64,000 nucleotides of DNA from an uncultured Aquimarina sp. (GTDB lineage: Bacteria; Bacteroidota; Bacteroidia; Flavobacteriales; Flavobacteriaceae). The stretch covers positions 1-64,000 of the forward strand of contig CANLEM010000005.1 in assembly GCA_947489685.1 (NCBI GenBank), read 5' to 3'. The notes beneath the pieces were generated by a model, which made no database searches, was not told the origin of the DNA, and saw nothing but the letters and a program-made list of their open reading frames with translations. Position 1 is the stretch's first letter, and each line of letters starts with the position of its first letter. Both the position numbers and the translations under genes were made by a program. Shown one piece after another: positions 54,904 to 63,963 of this stretch.

Positions 54904-57756
54904 TTACTTACTTAGGTACATTTTACGTCTTGAATATAAGTCATAAAATTGATCATCTTTAAGATCATCAATAAACAAAATACTTTCTCCCGTACTTTTC
55001 ATTTCTGGACCTAGTTTCTTATTTACATTTGGAAACTTATTGAATGAAAATACAGGTTGCTTAATTGCATATCCATCCAAGTGAGGTTTGAAATCAAAAT
55101 CAGTTACCTTTTTCTCTCCAAGCATTACTTTGGTCGCATAATTTACATAAGGCTCACCATAAGCTTTTGCAATAAAAGGTACCGTTCTAGATGCTCTTGG
55201 GTTGGCTTCGATAATGTATACCATGTCATCTTTTATTGCAAATTGTATATTGATCAATCCAACCGTATTTAACGCCAATGCAATTTTATGAGTATGGTCT
55301 TTTATCTGTTGCAGTACAAACTCGCCCAGGTTAAAAGGAGGTAAAGTAGCATTTGAGTCTCCAGAGTGGATCCCACAGGGTTCTATATGCTCCATGATAC
55401 CTATAATGTATACATTTTCGCCATCGCAAATAGCATCTGCCTCTGCCTCAATAGCGCCATCTAGATAATGATCTAGTAAGAGTTTATTATTTGGTATTTT
55501 ACGAAGTAAATCGACAACGTGTTCTTCTAATTCTTGCTTATTGATTACAATTTTCATCCCCTGGCCACCAAGTACATATGATGGTCTTACCAAAATCGGG
55601 AAATCTAATTTATCCGCTACCGCCAGAGCTTCATCTGCAGTTTCAGCAGTATCAAATTCTGGGTAAGGAATATTATTATCTTGCAATAATTTGGAGAAAT
55701 GTCCTCTGTCTTCTGCAAGATCTAGAGATTGAAAACTAGTACCTATAATTTTAATACCATAACGATCTAATTTCTCTGCAAGTTTTAGTGCTGTCTGCCC
55801 TCCTAGCTGTACAATTACTCCTTCTGGCTTCTCATGCCTAATGATATCATAAATATGCTCCCAGAATACAGGTTCAAAATACAGTTTATCTGCAGTATCA
55901 AAATCCGTCGAAACTGTTTCAGGATTACAATTGATCATAATTGTTTCGTAACCACACTCTGCAGATGCCAAAACACCATGTACACAACAATAATCAAATT
56001 CAATTCCCTGACCAATTCTGTTAGGGCCTGATCCTAAAACAACAATTTTCTTTTTATCTGTTACTTCACTTTCATTAGCTACAGACACAACACCTTCAGA
56101 CGTTTCTATTTCGGCTTCAAAAGTTGAATAAAAATATGGAGTTTGTGCTTTAAATTCTGCGGCACATGTATCTACTAATTTATACACTCTTTTGATACCA
56201 AGCTCATCTCTTTTATTATATACTTCACTTTCGTAGCTCCCCACCATATGAGCAATTTGTCTATCTGCAAATCCTTTTTGTTTGGCTTCAAGTATTAATT
56301 CTTTGGTAAGTGATTGTATGGTATATGTAGAAATTTCTTTTTCGAGATTATATAGCTCTTCATATTGTTTTAAGAACCACATATCAATTTTGGTAATCTC
56401 ATGAATCCTGCTTAATGGAATACCCATTTGGATAGCATCATAAATTACAAAAACACGATCCCAACTGGCATGGGTTAATTTATCTATAATTTGATCATAG
56501 TTTTTATACCCCTTACCATCTGCTCCCAATCCATTTCTTTTGATCTCTAAAGATTGAGTTGCTTTATGCAATGCTTCTTGAAAAGATCTACCAATAGCCA
56601 TAACTTCTCCTACGGCTTTCATCTGTAACCCCAGCGTTCTATCTGATCCTTCAAATTTATCAAAATTCCAACGTGGAATTTTAACGATTACATAATCCAG
56701 AGTAGGTTCGAATAAGGCAGATGTAGATTTTGTGATCTGGTTATCCAACTCATCCAAGTTATACCCAATAGCTAATTTTGCCGCGATCTTCGCAATTGGA
56801 TATCCCGTTGCTTTTGATGCCAATGCCGAAGAACGCGATACACGAGGATTTATTTCAATTGCGATAATATCTTCTTTTTCATCAGGACTTACGGCAAATT
56901 GCACATTACATCCTCCTGCAAATTCTCCTATGCTTCTCATCATATGTATGGCCATATCCCGCATACGCTGAAAAGTCTTATCACTAAGTGTCATGGCCGG
57001 CGCCACGGTAATAGAGTCACCTGTATGAATCCCCATTGGATCCATATTTTCTATAGTACAAATAATAACAACATTATTATTATTATCTCTAAGTAGTTCT
57101 AACTCATATTCTTTCCACCCTAACAAAGCTTTATCAATCATCACCTCATGAATTGGTGAGATCTCTAATCCTCTTGTTAATAAGGTGTCAAAATCTTCTT
57201 CTTTATGTACAATAGAGGCTCCCGCTCCACCAAGCGTATAGGATGCACGAATTACCAAAGGAAAACCAAACTCCTGGGCAATTTCTTTACCTTTTAGATA
57301 AGAATTGGCAGTTGCTTGTGGAGCCATAGGAATACCTATTTTAAGCATTAACTCTCTAAACTTCTCTCTATCTTCGGTTATATTAATAGCATCAATATCT
57401 ACGCCTATAATTTCTACATCAAAATCTTCCCAAATTCCTTTTTCATCAGCCTCTATACAAAGATTTAATGCAGTCTGACCTCCCATAGTAGGTAATACCG
57501 CGTCAATTTGTGGGTGTTTCTTAAGGATTTCAACAATTGACTTTGTGTTTAAAGGTTTCAAATACACATGATCCGCCATAGACGGATCTGTCATAATAGT
57601 AGCAGGATTAGAGTTAATCAGTATAGTCTCTATCTTGTCTTCTCTCAAAGAACGTAATGCCTGCGATCCCGAATAATCAAATTCACAAGCTTGTCCAATA
57701 ATAATAGGTCCGGATCCAATAATTAGTATACTCTTAAGGTCTTCTCTTTTTGGCAT
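54904..57756 (-). CDS. carB: Carbamoyl-phosphate synthase large subunit
   Basis: 950 aa. Two duplicated ATP-grasp halves: SILIIGSGPIIIGQACEFDYSG at the N-terminus and KIVVLGSGPNRIGQGIEFDYC near 570, each with its glycine-rich loop and GGQTAL motif. Length matters: the E. coli enzyme has about 1073 residues with a C-terminal allosteric MGS-like domain. This one ends after the second grasp domain, the usual form in this phylum, so control by UMP or ornithine through that domain is absent. It makes carbamoyl phosphate from bicarbonate, ATP and glutamine-derived ammonia with CarA (not in the window). Confidence 0.96.
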   Translation of the reverse strand: MPKREDLKSILIIGSGPIIIGQACEFDYSGSQALRSLREDKIETILINSNPATIMTDPSMADHVYLKPLNTKSIVEILKKHPQIDAVLPTMGGQTALNLCIEADEKGIWEDFDVEIIGVDIDAINITEDREKFRELMLKIGIPMAPQATANSYLKGKEIAQEFGFPLVIRASYTLGGAGASIVHKEEDFDTLLTRGLEISPIHEVMIDKALLGWKEYELELLRDNNNNVVIICTIENMDPMGIHTGDSITVAPAMTLSDKTFQRMRDMAIHMMRSIGEFAGGCNVQFAVSPDEKEDIIAIEINPRVSRSSALASKATGYPIAKIAAKLAIGYNLDELDNQITKSTSALFEPTLDYVIVKIPRWNFDKFEGSDRTLGLQMKAVGEVMAIGRSFQEALHKATQSLEIKRNGLGADGKGYKNYDQIIDKLTHASWDRVFVIYDAIQMGIPLSRIHEITKIDMWFLKQYEELYNLEKEISTYTIQSLTKELILEAKQKGFADRQIAHMVGSYESEVYNKRDELGIKRVYKLVDTCAAEFKAQTPYFYSTFEAEIETSEGVVSVANESEVTDKKKIVVLGSGPNRIGQGIEFDYCCVHGVLASAECGYETIMINCNPETVSTDFDTADKLYFEPVFWEHIYDIIRHEKPEGVIVQLGGQTALKLAEKLDRYGIKIIGTSFQSLDLAEDRGHFSKLLQDNNIPYPEFDTAETADEALAVADKLDFPILVRPSYVLGGQGMKIVINKQELEEHVVDLLRKIPNNKLLLDHYLDGAIEAEADAICDGENVYIIGIMEHIEPCGIHSGDSNATLPPFNLGEFVLQQIKDHTHKIALALNTVGLINIQFAIKDDMVYIIEANPRASRTVPFIAKAYGEPYVNYATKVMLGEKKVTDFDFKPHLDGYAIKQPVFSFNKFPNVNKKLGPEMKSTGESILFIDDLKDDQFYDLYSRRKMYLSK

Positions 57757-57811
57757 GTAATTAAAATTGTATAGTATAGTTGAATATAATTTTTCTTTTC
57801 CTAACAGATAT

Positions 57812-57844
57812 AAAAAAAGGCGTTACCTATAAAGTAACACCTTT
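57812..57844 (-). terminator. Intrinsic terminator of rpmH
   Basis: The stem pairs 57816-57826 with 57834-57844 (11 bp, one G-U on RNA) across a 7-nt loop. The A-run at 57812-57818 becomes the U-tract of the minus-strand transcript. It lies 25 bp after the rpmH stop codon. Confidence 0.88.
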
Positions 57845-57869
57845 AATATTTTAAACTGCACATTTATCA

Positions 57870-58028
57870 TTAGTGCTTATGTCTTAACTCTGAAGAAACA
57901 GATAACTTCTTTCTTCCTTTAGCTCTTCTTCGAGCTAATACCTTTCTACCATTTACAGAAGCCATACGCTCTCTGAAACCGTGTTTATTTTTTCTCTTTC
58001 TCTTCGATGGTTGAAACGTTCTTTTCAT
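57870..58028 (-). CDS. rpmH: 50S ribosomal protein L34
   Basis: 52 aa, very basic, beginning [20 protein letters not shown] with the [20 protein letters not shown] core: an unmistakable L34 of normal length. It lies alone between the carB gene and a divergent TPR protein gene, with a complete promoter upstream and a terminator downstream, so it is a monocistronic unit. It is too short for many ORF filters. Confidence 0.97.
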   Translation of the reverse strand: MKRTFQPSKRKRKNKHGFRERMASVNGRKVLARRRAKGRKKLSVSSELRHKH

Positions 58029-58103
58029 TGTTATCTATCTTTATATATCTTCTTGAAATATCTAATTTTGAATTTTTAGAGAATCTATTCCCAAAACTGC
58101 GGG

Positions 58104-58133
58104 CAAATATACGAAGAGTTTTTACTTTGACAA
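58104..58133 (-). promoter_or_regulatory. Full Bacteroidota promoter of rpmH (TTG-N19-TATATTTG)
   Basis: On the minus strand, TTG (complement of 58131-58133), a 19-bp spacer, then TATATTTG (complement of 58104-58111) match the -33/-7 consensus exactly. The expected start of transcription lies about 70 nt before the rpmH ATG. This is the only promoter in the window with both elements correctly spaced. Confidence 0.85.
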
Positions 58134-58202
58134 ACCCAAATATCAAAATATTTTTATTTGTTTTTATTACCTTTGCCGCGACTTTAAAAATAAACCATTT
58201 CA

Positions 58203-58718
58203 ATGTATAATAAAAATATAAAATTAGTAATAGCCGTATTAGTAATCGGAGTAGCCGTATGGCAAATAGTAGAAGGATATATCGGTAATGGAATTATGCT
58301 CGTTTTGTTGGCGCTAATTTTTGTTTTTTTATACTTCAAAAACGAATTAATTCTTCTAGCATTTTTACGATTAAGGAAACAAGATTTTGAAGGTGCCAAA
58401 AAATGGTTGGACAAAATTAAAAATCCAGAAACGGCGTTGACTACTAAACAACAGGGGTATTACAACTACTTGTTAGGTATTATGCTATCTCAAACCAATA
58501 TTACGCAAGCCGAAAAATACTTAAAAAAAGCAATCAAACTAGGCTTATCCATGAATCAGGATTTGGCTGTGGCTAAATTAAATTTAGCAGGTATTGCTAT
58601 GACCAAAAGAAGAAAAAGAGAAGCACAAATGCTATTGACTGAAGCCAAGAAATTAGACAAACACAACATGCTGAAAGATCAAATAACAATGATGAAACAG
58701 CAAATGAAGAAAATTTAG
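58203..58718 (+). CDS. Membrane-anchored TPR-like protein
   Basis: 171 aa. Two N-terminal membrane helices (about 8-25 and 30-46) precede a helical repeat region with TPR spacing: DFEGAKKWLDKIKN, QQGYYNYLLGIMLSQTNITQAEKYLKKAIKLGL, NLAGIAMTKRRKREAQMLLTEAKKLD. Likely a scaffold at the inner membrane; partner unknown. A TACCTTTG -7 box lies at 58168-58175, 27 bp before the ATG, divergent from rpmH. Confidence 0.78.
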   Translation: MYNKNIKLVIAVLVIGVAVWQIVEGYIGNGIMLVLLALIFVFLYFKNELILLAFLRLRKQDFEGAKKWLDKIKNPETALTTKQQGYYNYLLGIMLSQTNITQAEKYLKKAIKLGLSMNQDLAVAKLNLAGIAMTKRRKREAQMLLTEAKKLDKHNMLKDQITMMKQQMKKI

Positions 58719-58867
58719 GCACACTAATTGTTTATATTATTACGTTATCTACAAAGTTTAGGTATACCCGCGTGTTTTGAAATAAGAAGTAAGGAAAAGA
58801 AGTTTTTATTGCAAAAAAGGGTTTTTTAAAGACTTTATAGTACATTAGCTATCGTAATTGTTGTATA

Positions 58868-59695
58868 ATGAGAAAATTATTAATTCTAGGAGTACTCTTT
58901 TCTTTTTTAGGTAATTTAAATGCCCAAGAAGAGATTAGAATTCCTTTTTCTACCGCTATCTCGGCGCATATCGTAAAGTATAATCAAAAAATGGACGACG
59001 CCTACAGGCAAAGTGATCTGGAGCGCGCAAAGTTTTTATTTGATTCTTTGGTCACCAATCACCTAAATGGGACCTACATGGATGATTTTACGGTAAACTC
59101 TATTAAAGAAGAACCCATTACCTTTAATGAATATGAGAAACCTTTGTTTCTTATTACCTATGCTGCGTGGTGTGTTCCTGGAGTTGGAGAAATTCCTGCA
59201 CTTAATGATTTGGCAGACAGATTTCATGATCAAATTGACTTTATCGTATTGTTTTGGGATACTAAAGAAAACCTAAAAGACAAAAGTGGCGAATACACAA
59301 AAAACATCCAGTTGGTTTATGTTGATGAAAAAACCAATCAGGATTCATATATCGTAAATAAACTGAAACATGCGCTAGGTTTTCCTATGATGTATTTCAT
59401 GGATGAAGAAAAAAAGGTGCTGAATATTCAAAAAATTGAAACACACCACTCTAGTGAAACCTTAAGTAATTCTTATAACATTCATTTCAATTCGTTATCC
59501 AAGGGAGTCTCACTTATTATTGCAGATCTTGATGCTAAGGGACTGCTAAATCCCGATACTGAATCTGTCGAAAATAAAACTGATGATAAAGATGATGAAG
59601 TAGGCGAAGATGGACGTACTGCCGAAGAAAGAAGAATTGATGAAGAATATGAAAGATATAAGCGAGAAAAAGACTCTTTAAACAACAATAATTAG
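58868..59695 (+). CDS. Secreted thioredoxin-fold protein with a single active-site cysteine
   Basis: 275 aa. Signal peptide MRKLLILGVLFSFLGNLNAQ. The central part (about 75-215) has a TlpA/thioredoxin-like fold: FLITYAAWCVPGVGEIPAL at the redox site and a cis-Pro-like GFPMMYF later. The usual WCxxC is WCVPG here, so the resolving cysteine is missing and disulfide exchange in the normal way is unlikely. The C-terminal tail (about 235-275) is a highly charged helix rich in E, D, R and K (RRIDEEYERYKREKD). Function unknown. Confidence 0.72.
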   Translation: MRKLLILGVLFSFLGNLNAQEEIRIPFSTAISAHIVKYNQKMDDAYRQSDLERAKFLFDSLVTNHLNGTYMDDFTVNSIKEEPITFNEYEKPLFLITYAAWCVPGVGEIPALNDLADRFHDQIDFIVLFWDTKENLKDKSGEYTKNIQLVYVDEKTNQDSYIVNKLKHALGFPMMYFMDEEKKVLNIQKIETHHSSETLSNSYNIHFNSLSKGVSLIIADLDAKGLLNPDTESVENKTDDKDDEVGEDGRTAEERRIDEEYERYKREKDSLNNNN

Positions 59696-59712
59696 TCTCT
59701 TTTTTAAATAGC

Positions 59713-60087
59713 TCATTTTCCGAAAATCATTTTTAAGGCTACTAATAAAAGAATCCCTCCAAATATTTTTTTGAGTAACATTTGGTTGATTGATATTGCC
59801 AGTTTACTTCCCAGATAACCGCCAATAATAAAAGTGACGGCTATTATTGCGGCATATTTCCAGTTTACATGTCCTTCTTGATAATAATTATACGCAGCTA
59901 ACAAAGTAACCGGAACTGCCAAAACAGCCAAACTGGTACCTTGAGCCTGATGTTGTGAGAAATTTAACCACAGTAGCATGAGCGGTATCATCACTACACT
60001 ACCTCCTATCCCTAAAGTACCACTAAAAAAACCTGCTAATAGTCCTATTAAGATTAATGAGACAAATACACTTATATTCATAACCAT
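59713..60087 (-). CDS. Half-size TauE/SafE (TSUP) family permease
   Basis: 124 aa with about four membrane helices. The family motif GFFSGTLGIGGSVVMIPLMLL is near residues 20-40, and GYLGSKLAISI follows near 95. Full-length TSUP proteins have about 250 residues and two such halves, so this one must dimerise if active. Half-size members of this length are seen elsewhere in flavobacteria, so it is not necessarily a broken gene. The ion carried (sulfite or other organosulfur anions in the family) is not known. Confidence 0.78.
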   Translation of the reverse strand: MVMNISVFVSLILIGLLAGFFSGTLGIGGSVVMIPLMLLWLNFSQHQAQGTSLAVLAVPVTLLAAYNYYQEGHVNWKYAAIIAVTFIIGGYLGSKLAISINQMLLKKIFGGILLLVALKMIFGK

Positions 60088-60143
60088 ATCATATAAGTGG
60101 CTAACTTAGGTAAAAAAACTCGAAATGTAATTTATACATATTA

Positions 60144-61091
60144 TTATTGACCGGTAGTAGTTTTATAATATCCTTCTCTTGGTATCTTAACCAGATATTC
60201 TTTACCAGTATTGTTGTTTAAATGAGTTTCTCTTAACCAAGGGTTATGTAGTTTCAGAATTTTATAGTTGATATCATGAACCTTGGCAAACTCATTAAAA
60301 TCTGCTATAGGCTCGTCGACTAATACATTAAAGGTAGGGATATGTTTATACAGATCTTCTTGACTGAAGTTAAATCCGTATTTCTTGGCATTACTTAAAA
60401 TTTCTTTTACAGCAACAATTCTAAACACATAGCGACCTGTTTCTTCTCCTAACAAAAGATCATAGTATGAAGAAGCGTCTTGTCGCTCTAATTGTCGATT
60501 AACTCCTGCACGACCAGCATTATAAGCAGCTGCAGCCAATGTCCAGGAACCAAATTTTTCTTTAGCACTTTTTAGATATCTACAAGCTACCTCTGTTGAT
60601 TTTTCGATATGGTAGCGTTCATCTACATTTTGATTTACTTCTAAACCATATTCTTTGGCAGTTCCTTTCAATATTTGCCAAAAACCGGTAGCTCTAGCCG
60701 GGGATACCGCTTGTGTTAAGCTACTTTCTATTACGGCCAAATACTTAAAATCATCCGGAACACCTTGCTCTTTAAGAATAGGTTCAATTATCGGGAAATA
60801 CTTATTTGCTCTCTTAAAAAGAAGTAATCCATTAGATTGCCAATAGGTATTAACAAGTAATTCTCGGTCCATTCTTTCGCGAATATCCGGATTATCGATA
60901 GGAACCAATTCTCCAGCAAAATTGAGATTATCAGGCATAGGTATGGCATAGACATTATAGTCATTAACCAGATTTTCTTCTAATACTTCTTGGGCTACGG
61001 ATTTTTCTGGAGCTTCCTGCGTTGCATTTACTAAAATGCTAAAGGTGAATAGTACACCTAAAAAAACTAATACTTTTCTAATCATCTTCAT
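60144..61091 (-). CDS. Membrane-bound lytic transglycosylase (MltD-like, SLT domain)
   Basis: 315 aa. Signal peptide in the first 24 residues, then the SLT goose-lysozyme-type fold: FKYLAVIESSLTQAVSPARA with catalytic E122, ATGFWQILKGTAKEYGL, and AAAAYNAGRAGVNRQL. It cleaves the peptidoglycan glycan strand to 1,6-anhydromuropeptides in the periplasm. The C-terminal region (about 255-315) has no clear LysM repeat, unlike E. coli MltD. A second in-frame ATG two codons in is a possible start. Confidence 0.9.
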   Translation of the reverse strand: MKMIRKVLVFLGVLFTFSILVNATQEAPEKSVAQEVLEENLVNDYNVYAIPMPDNLNFAGELVPIDNPDIRERMDRELLVNTYWQSNGLLLFKRANKYFPIIEPILKEQGVPDDFKYLAVIESSLTQAVSPARATGFWQILKGTAKEYGLEVNQNVDERYHIEKSTEVACRYLKSAKEKFGSWTLAAAAYNAGRAGVNRQLERQDASSYYDLLLGEETGRYVFRIVAVKEILSNAKKYGFNFSQEDLYKHIPTFNVLVDEPIADFNEFAKVHDINYKILKLHNPWLRETHLNNNTGKEYLVKIPREGYYKTTTGQ

Positions 61092-61154
61092 TTCGATAGT
61101 AGATTTTATTGGGGGAATAAAATTTTAAGTCACAATATAACGTAAAAAGTTAGA

Positions 61155-61826
61155 TTATTGCAAGTTATCATTAATAATTTCGGGCAAATTTGTGTTAAAC
61201 CACCGGGCACGATTTACAATCATAACGTGAGTTCCCTTGTCTACGGTAATACAATTTTGAATATTTGACACCGGAAAAACAATGTCTTTATTGCCATGAA
61301 TATGCACAAGTCCTTCGGGTGGTTTTTCTTGATCCCAGCACACCATCTTTTCTATCGCCCAATCCAAATATGTTTTATCATTAACAGACAAATACCGTTG
61401 ATACATAGCCGCTCTTTTTTTTGCAAAATCTCCAAAAGCTAATTTCTCCCAATTATCAATTCTAGAAACAACCGACGTTGGTAAAAGCTTATACAGCTTG
61501 GTTTTTCGGGCGATTCTCATACGTTTGGGTAATTCGTACTTACTTTTTACGCTAGAGATGATGATTAGTTTTTTTAGCTTTAAATACTTACTCATTTCCT
61601 GAACAATAACCCCTCCAAACGACACACCAATAAGTATTGCATTTTCATGCTCGATTTCTTCGCACATTCTTTGGGCATAGGCATCGATAGACTCTTTTTT
61701 ATTAGGTATTTTCCAAGGAATGGTATATGTTTTAAATTGATCTTCGGGTAAGTTTATATGTTCAAAAATCGAAACATCTGCTGCCATTCCCGGAACAAAA
61801 TAAATATGGCTAACATCCTGCGACAT
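61155..61826 (-). CDS. Alpha/beta hydrolase
   Basis: 223 aa from the ATG at 61824-61826; the longer frame starts at a TTG and adds 20 residues with no homology-like content. The oxyanion segment YFVPGMAAD, nucleophile elbow GVSFGG, an acidic residue in HGNKDIVFP and the terminal GTHVMIV histidine form the usual Ser-Asp-His triad. Substrate unknown. It is divergent from the small acetyltransferase-like gene; the intergenic region contains a TATCTTTG box for the latter. Confidence 0.8.
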   Translation of the reverse strand: MSQDVSHIYFVPGMAADVSIFEHINLPEDQFKTYTIPWKIPNKKESIDAYAQRMCEEIEHENAILIGVSFGGVIVQEMSKYLKLKKLIIISSVKSKYELPKRMRIARKTKLYKLLPTSVVSRIDNWEKLAFGDFAKKRAAMYQRYLSVNDKTYLDWAIEKMVCWDQEKPPEGLVHIHGNKDIVFPVSNIQNCITVDKGTHVMIVNRARWFNTNLPEIINDNLQ

Positions 61827-61870
61827 AGGTATTTTAACAGTAGATTTTAAGTTTAAAGTTCTAATTTTCT

Positions 61871-61878
61871 TATCTTTG
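61871..61878 (+). promoter_or_regulatory. -7 promoter box TATCTTTG for the gene at 62106
   Basis: Exact TAnnTTTG match on the plus strand, 227 bp before the ATG at 62106. If used, the leader is about 220 nt long and AT-rich, with no conserved riboswitch structure that I recognise. It also overlaps the upstream edge of the hydrolase gene's longer frame, which supports the shorter start for that gene. Confidence 0.4.
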
Positions 61879-62105
61879 CACTTCAAAATTATAGTATTCC
61901 CGTTTTAGAAAAAAGGAAATACTAAGTTAAATTTTTATAAAAGGGAATTTTCAACTAACAAATCTTAGTTAGGAAACGTTTAGATATTACCTCTATTGTG
62001 AAATAATTGCGGTTATGTAAAATATCTATTTTGTCCTGGCTGGTGGTTAGAGAACTGGGGTTTTCCCCTTATGTACAATTTAAATACCTCATAATTTTAA
62101 AACAT

Positions 62106-62417
62106 ATGGAGAACATGAGTGATGTTGCATTAGAAATTACTGATAATGAATTTCTAAGACAATTCGAAACAACAATTGACGGTCAAAAGGCAAAAATTGA
62201 GTACGCACTTCAAGAAAGAAAAATTTTTCTCACCAAGCTTATCATGAGTGAAGAGCAAATTGACAAAGGGTATGAGCAAGATTTTATCGTTGCAGTTTTT
62301 AACCTAATCCAAGAACGCAATATCAGATTGGTACCAACAAGTCCGATTATTGCTAAATTTATGAGAAAAAACAGAAGAAAATACAAAGATTTGTTACCTG
62401 TAGGAATCAACCTATAG
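62106..62417 (+). CDS. GNAT-like N-acetyltransferase domain protein (YjdJ-type)
   Basis: 103 aa from the ATG at 62106; the frame is open 99 bp further upstream but only from a TTG with unrelated sequence. Features of the small GNAT-like family: ITDNEFLRQFETTIDGQKAKIEYALQERKIFLTKL, IDKGYEQDFIVAVFNLIQERNIRLVPTSPIIAKFMRKN. Substrate unknown. It is followed 22 bp later by a terminator shared with the convergent mtaB gene. Confidence 0.75.
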   Translation: MENMSDVALEITDNEFLRQFETTIDGQKAKIEYALQERKIFLTKLIMSEEQIDKGYEQDFIVAVFNLIQERNIRLVPTSPIIAKFMRKNRRKYKDLLPVGINL

Positions 62418-62437
62418 TATCATCTATATCAAATCAT

Positions 62438-62470
62438 AAAAAAATCTGCCTAACCGCAGATTTTTTTTAT
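62438..62470. terminator. Bidirectional intrinsic terminator
   Basis: An 11-bp stem (62439-62449 with 62456-62466; aaatctgc paired with gcagattt at its core), 6-nt loop, A-run left and T8 right. It serves the acetyltransferase-like gene on the plus strand and possibly mtaB on the minus strand, although mtaB ends about 90 bp further on. Confidence 0.88.
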
Positions 62471-62558
62471 TTCTAATATCCAATTAACCCCAGGAGATTG
62501 ATTGAAAACTTCCTTGTCTTCGATACAATTTTCTTACGCCGAATTTAAATTAATAGTA

Positions 62559-63887
62559 TTAGATCTTAATCTGTTCTTTTACAAAATCAAACCGAACCAT
62601 TCCGTCGTCGGCTATCTCGGTAAGCGTTACTGTGTGTAGTGTATTTACATAAGATGGATCCCATGGCATTTTTACTTTTACATAGTTCTCTGTAAACCCA
62701 TGGATATACCCTTCTTTGTTTTCGGATTCGAATAATACTACTCGTTCTGTATGTAATTGACTTTCATAAAAAGCCCTTCTCTTTTTGGCAGATAACCCTC
62801 GTAACATCTTACTTCTCTTCTTTCGAATATCCATTGGCACTACTCCATCCAAATCTGCTGCCACGGTATTATCTCTTTCAGAATAGGTAAATACATGAAG
62901 GTAAGAAATATCAAGTTCTGACAGGAAATTATACGTATCCAAAAAATGATCTTCGGTCTCTCCAGGAAAACCAACAATAACATCAACCCCAATACAGGCA
63001 TGCAGCATTACTTCTTTGATCTTACGTACACGATCCACATACAAACCAGATAAATATCTACGTCGCATTAATTTTAGGATTTCGTCATTACCAGATTGCA
63101 ATGGAATATGAAAATGCGGAACAAAAGTACGTGACCCCGCCACAAAATCTATAGTTTCGTTTTTCAATAAATTTGGTTCTATAGACGAAATTCGTAATCG
63201 CTCAATACCATCAACCTTATCCAATGCCTGTACAAGTTCAAAAAAGGTATGTTCGTGTTTTTTATTACCAAACTCCCCCTTACCGTAATCTCCTATATTT
63301 ACTCCTGTAAGTACAATTTCTTTAATCCCCTTCTCAGAAATCTCCTTTGCATTTTTTAATACATTATCAAGGGTATCACTACGCGAAATCCCACGAGCCA
63401 GAGGTATCGTACAATAGGTACATTTATAATCACATCCGTCTTGTACTTTCAAAAAAGCTCTGGTTCTATCCCCTATCGAATAACTTCCTACATAAAAATC
63501 TGCTTCTTCGATTTCACAAGAGTGTACCTCTCCAAAATCATTTTTAGAAAGATCATGGATATAATCTGTAATTTTAAATTTTTCGGTAGCACCCAAAACA
63601 AGATCCACACCATCTACATCTGCCAGTTCTTTTGGCTTTAGCTGCGCATAGCATCCCACAGCTGCAACAAAGGCATCTGGATTTACTTTTTGCGCTTGCT
63701 TTACGATGGTTTTAAATCTTTTATCGGCATTCTCGGTGACCGAACAGGTATTAATTACATAGATATCTGCATTCTCAGAAAAATCAACACGATCAAATCC
63801 TTCATCTGTAAAATTTCTAGCAATAGTAGATGTTTCTGAAAAATTCAGCTTACAACCCAATGTATAAAACGCAACTTTTTTTCTCAT
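62559..63887 (-). CDS. mtaB: tRNA (N6-threonylcarbamoyladenosine(37)-C2)-methylthiotransferase MtaB
   Basis: 442 aa from the ATG at 63885-63887 (MRKKVAFYTLGCKLNFSE); the open frame extends 37 codons upstream from a TTG but that part overlaps a promoter. Domains: the UPF0004 domain with the first iron-sulfur cysteines (TLGCKLN, NTCSVTENAD, AVGCYAQ), the radical-SAM domain with CDYKCTYCTIP (CxxxCxxC) and GVNIGDYG, and a C-terminal TRAM domain. It adds a methylthio group to t6A37 of tRNAs reading ANN codons. The MtaB subfamily is supported by GCKLN (MiaB has GCQMN). Confidence 0.93.
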   Translation of the reverse strand: MRKKVAFYTLGCKLNFSETSTIARNFTDEGFDRVDFSENADIYVINTCSVTENADKRFKTIVKQAQKVNPDAFVAAVGCYAQLKPKELADVDGVDLVLGATEKFKITDYIHDLSKNDFGEVHSCEIEEADFYVGSYSIGDRTRAFLKVQDGCDYKCTYCTIPLARGISRSDTLDNVLKNAKEISEKGIKEIVLTGVNIGDYGKGEFGNKKHEHTFFELVQALDKVDGIERLRISSIEPNLLKNETIDFVAGSRTFVPHFHIPLQSGNDEILKLMRRRYLSGLYVDRVRKIKEVMLHACIGVDVIVGFPGETEDHFLDTYNFLSELDISYLHVFTYSERDNTVAADLDGVVPMDIRKKRSKMLRGLSAKKRRAFYESQLHTERVVLFESENKEGYIHGFTENYVKVKMPWDPSYVNTLHTVTLTEIADDGMVRFDFVKEQIKI

Positions 63888-63955
63888 AAAACCTCTTCTT
63901 GTTTCCGTGTAGATAGAAATCTCGCTATATTTACCTTTAATAATTTTTGAGGGTG

Positions 63956-63963
63956 CAAATATA
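63956..63963 (-). promoter_or_regulatory. -7 promoter box TATATTTG for mtaB
   Basis: The minus-strand octamer TATATTTG lies 68 bp before the mtaB ATG and inside the upward-extended reading frame, which argues for the shorter coding start. A -33 TTG at 19-21 bp is not found. Confidence 0.5.

Noticed and set aside
59713..60087. Truncated TauE/SafE pseudogene
   Set aside because: The reading frame has a clean start and stop, the second half of the family is not found nearby in any frame, and half-size members are known.
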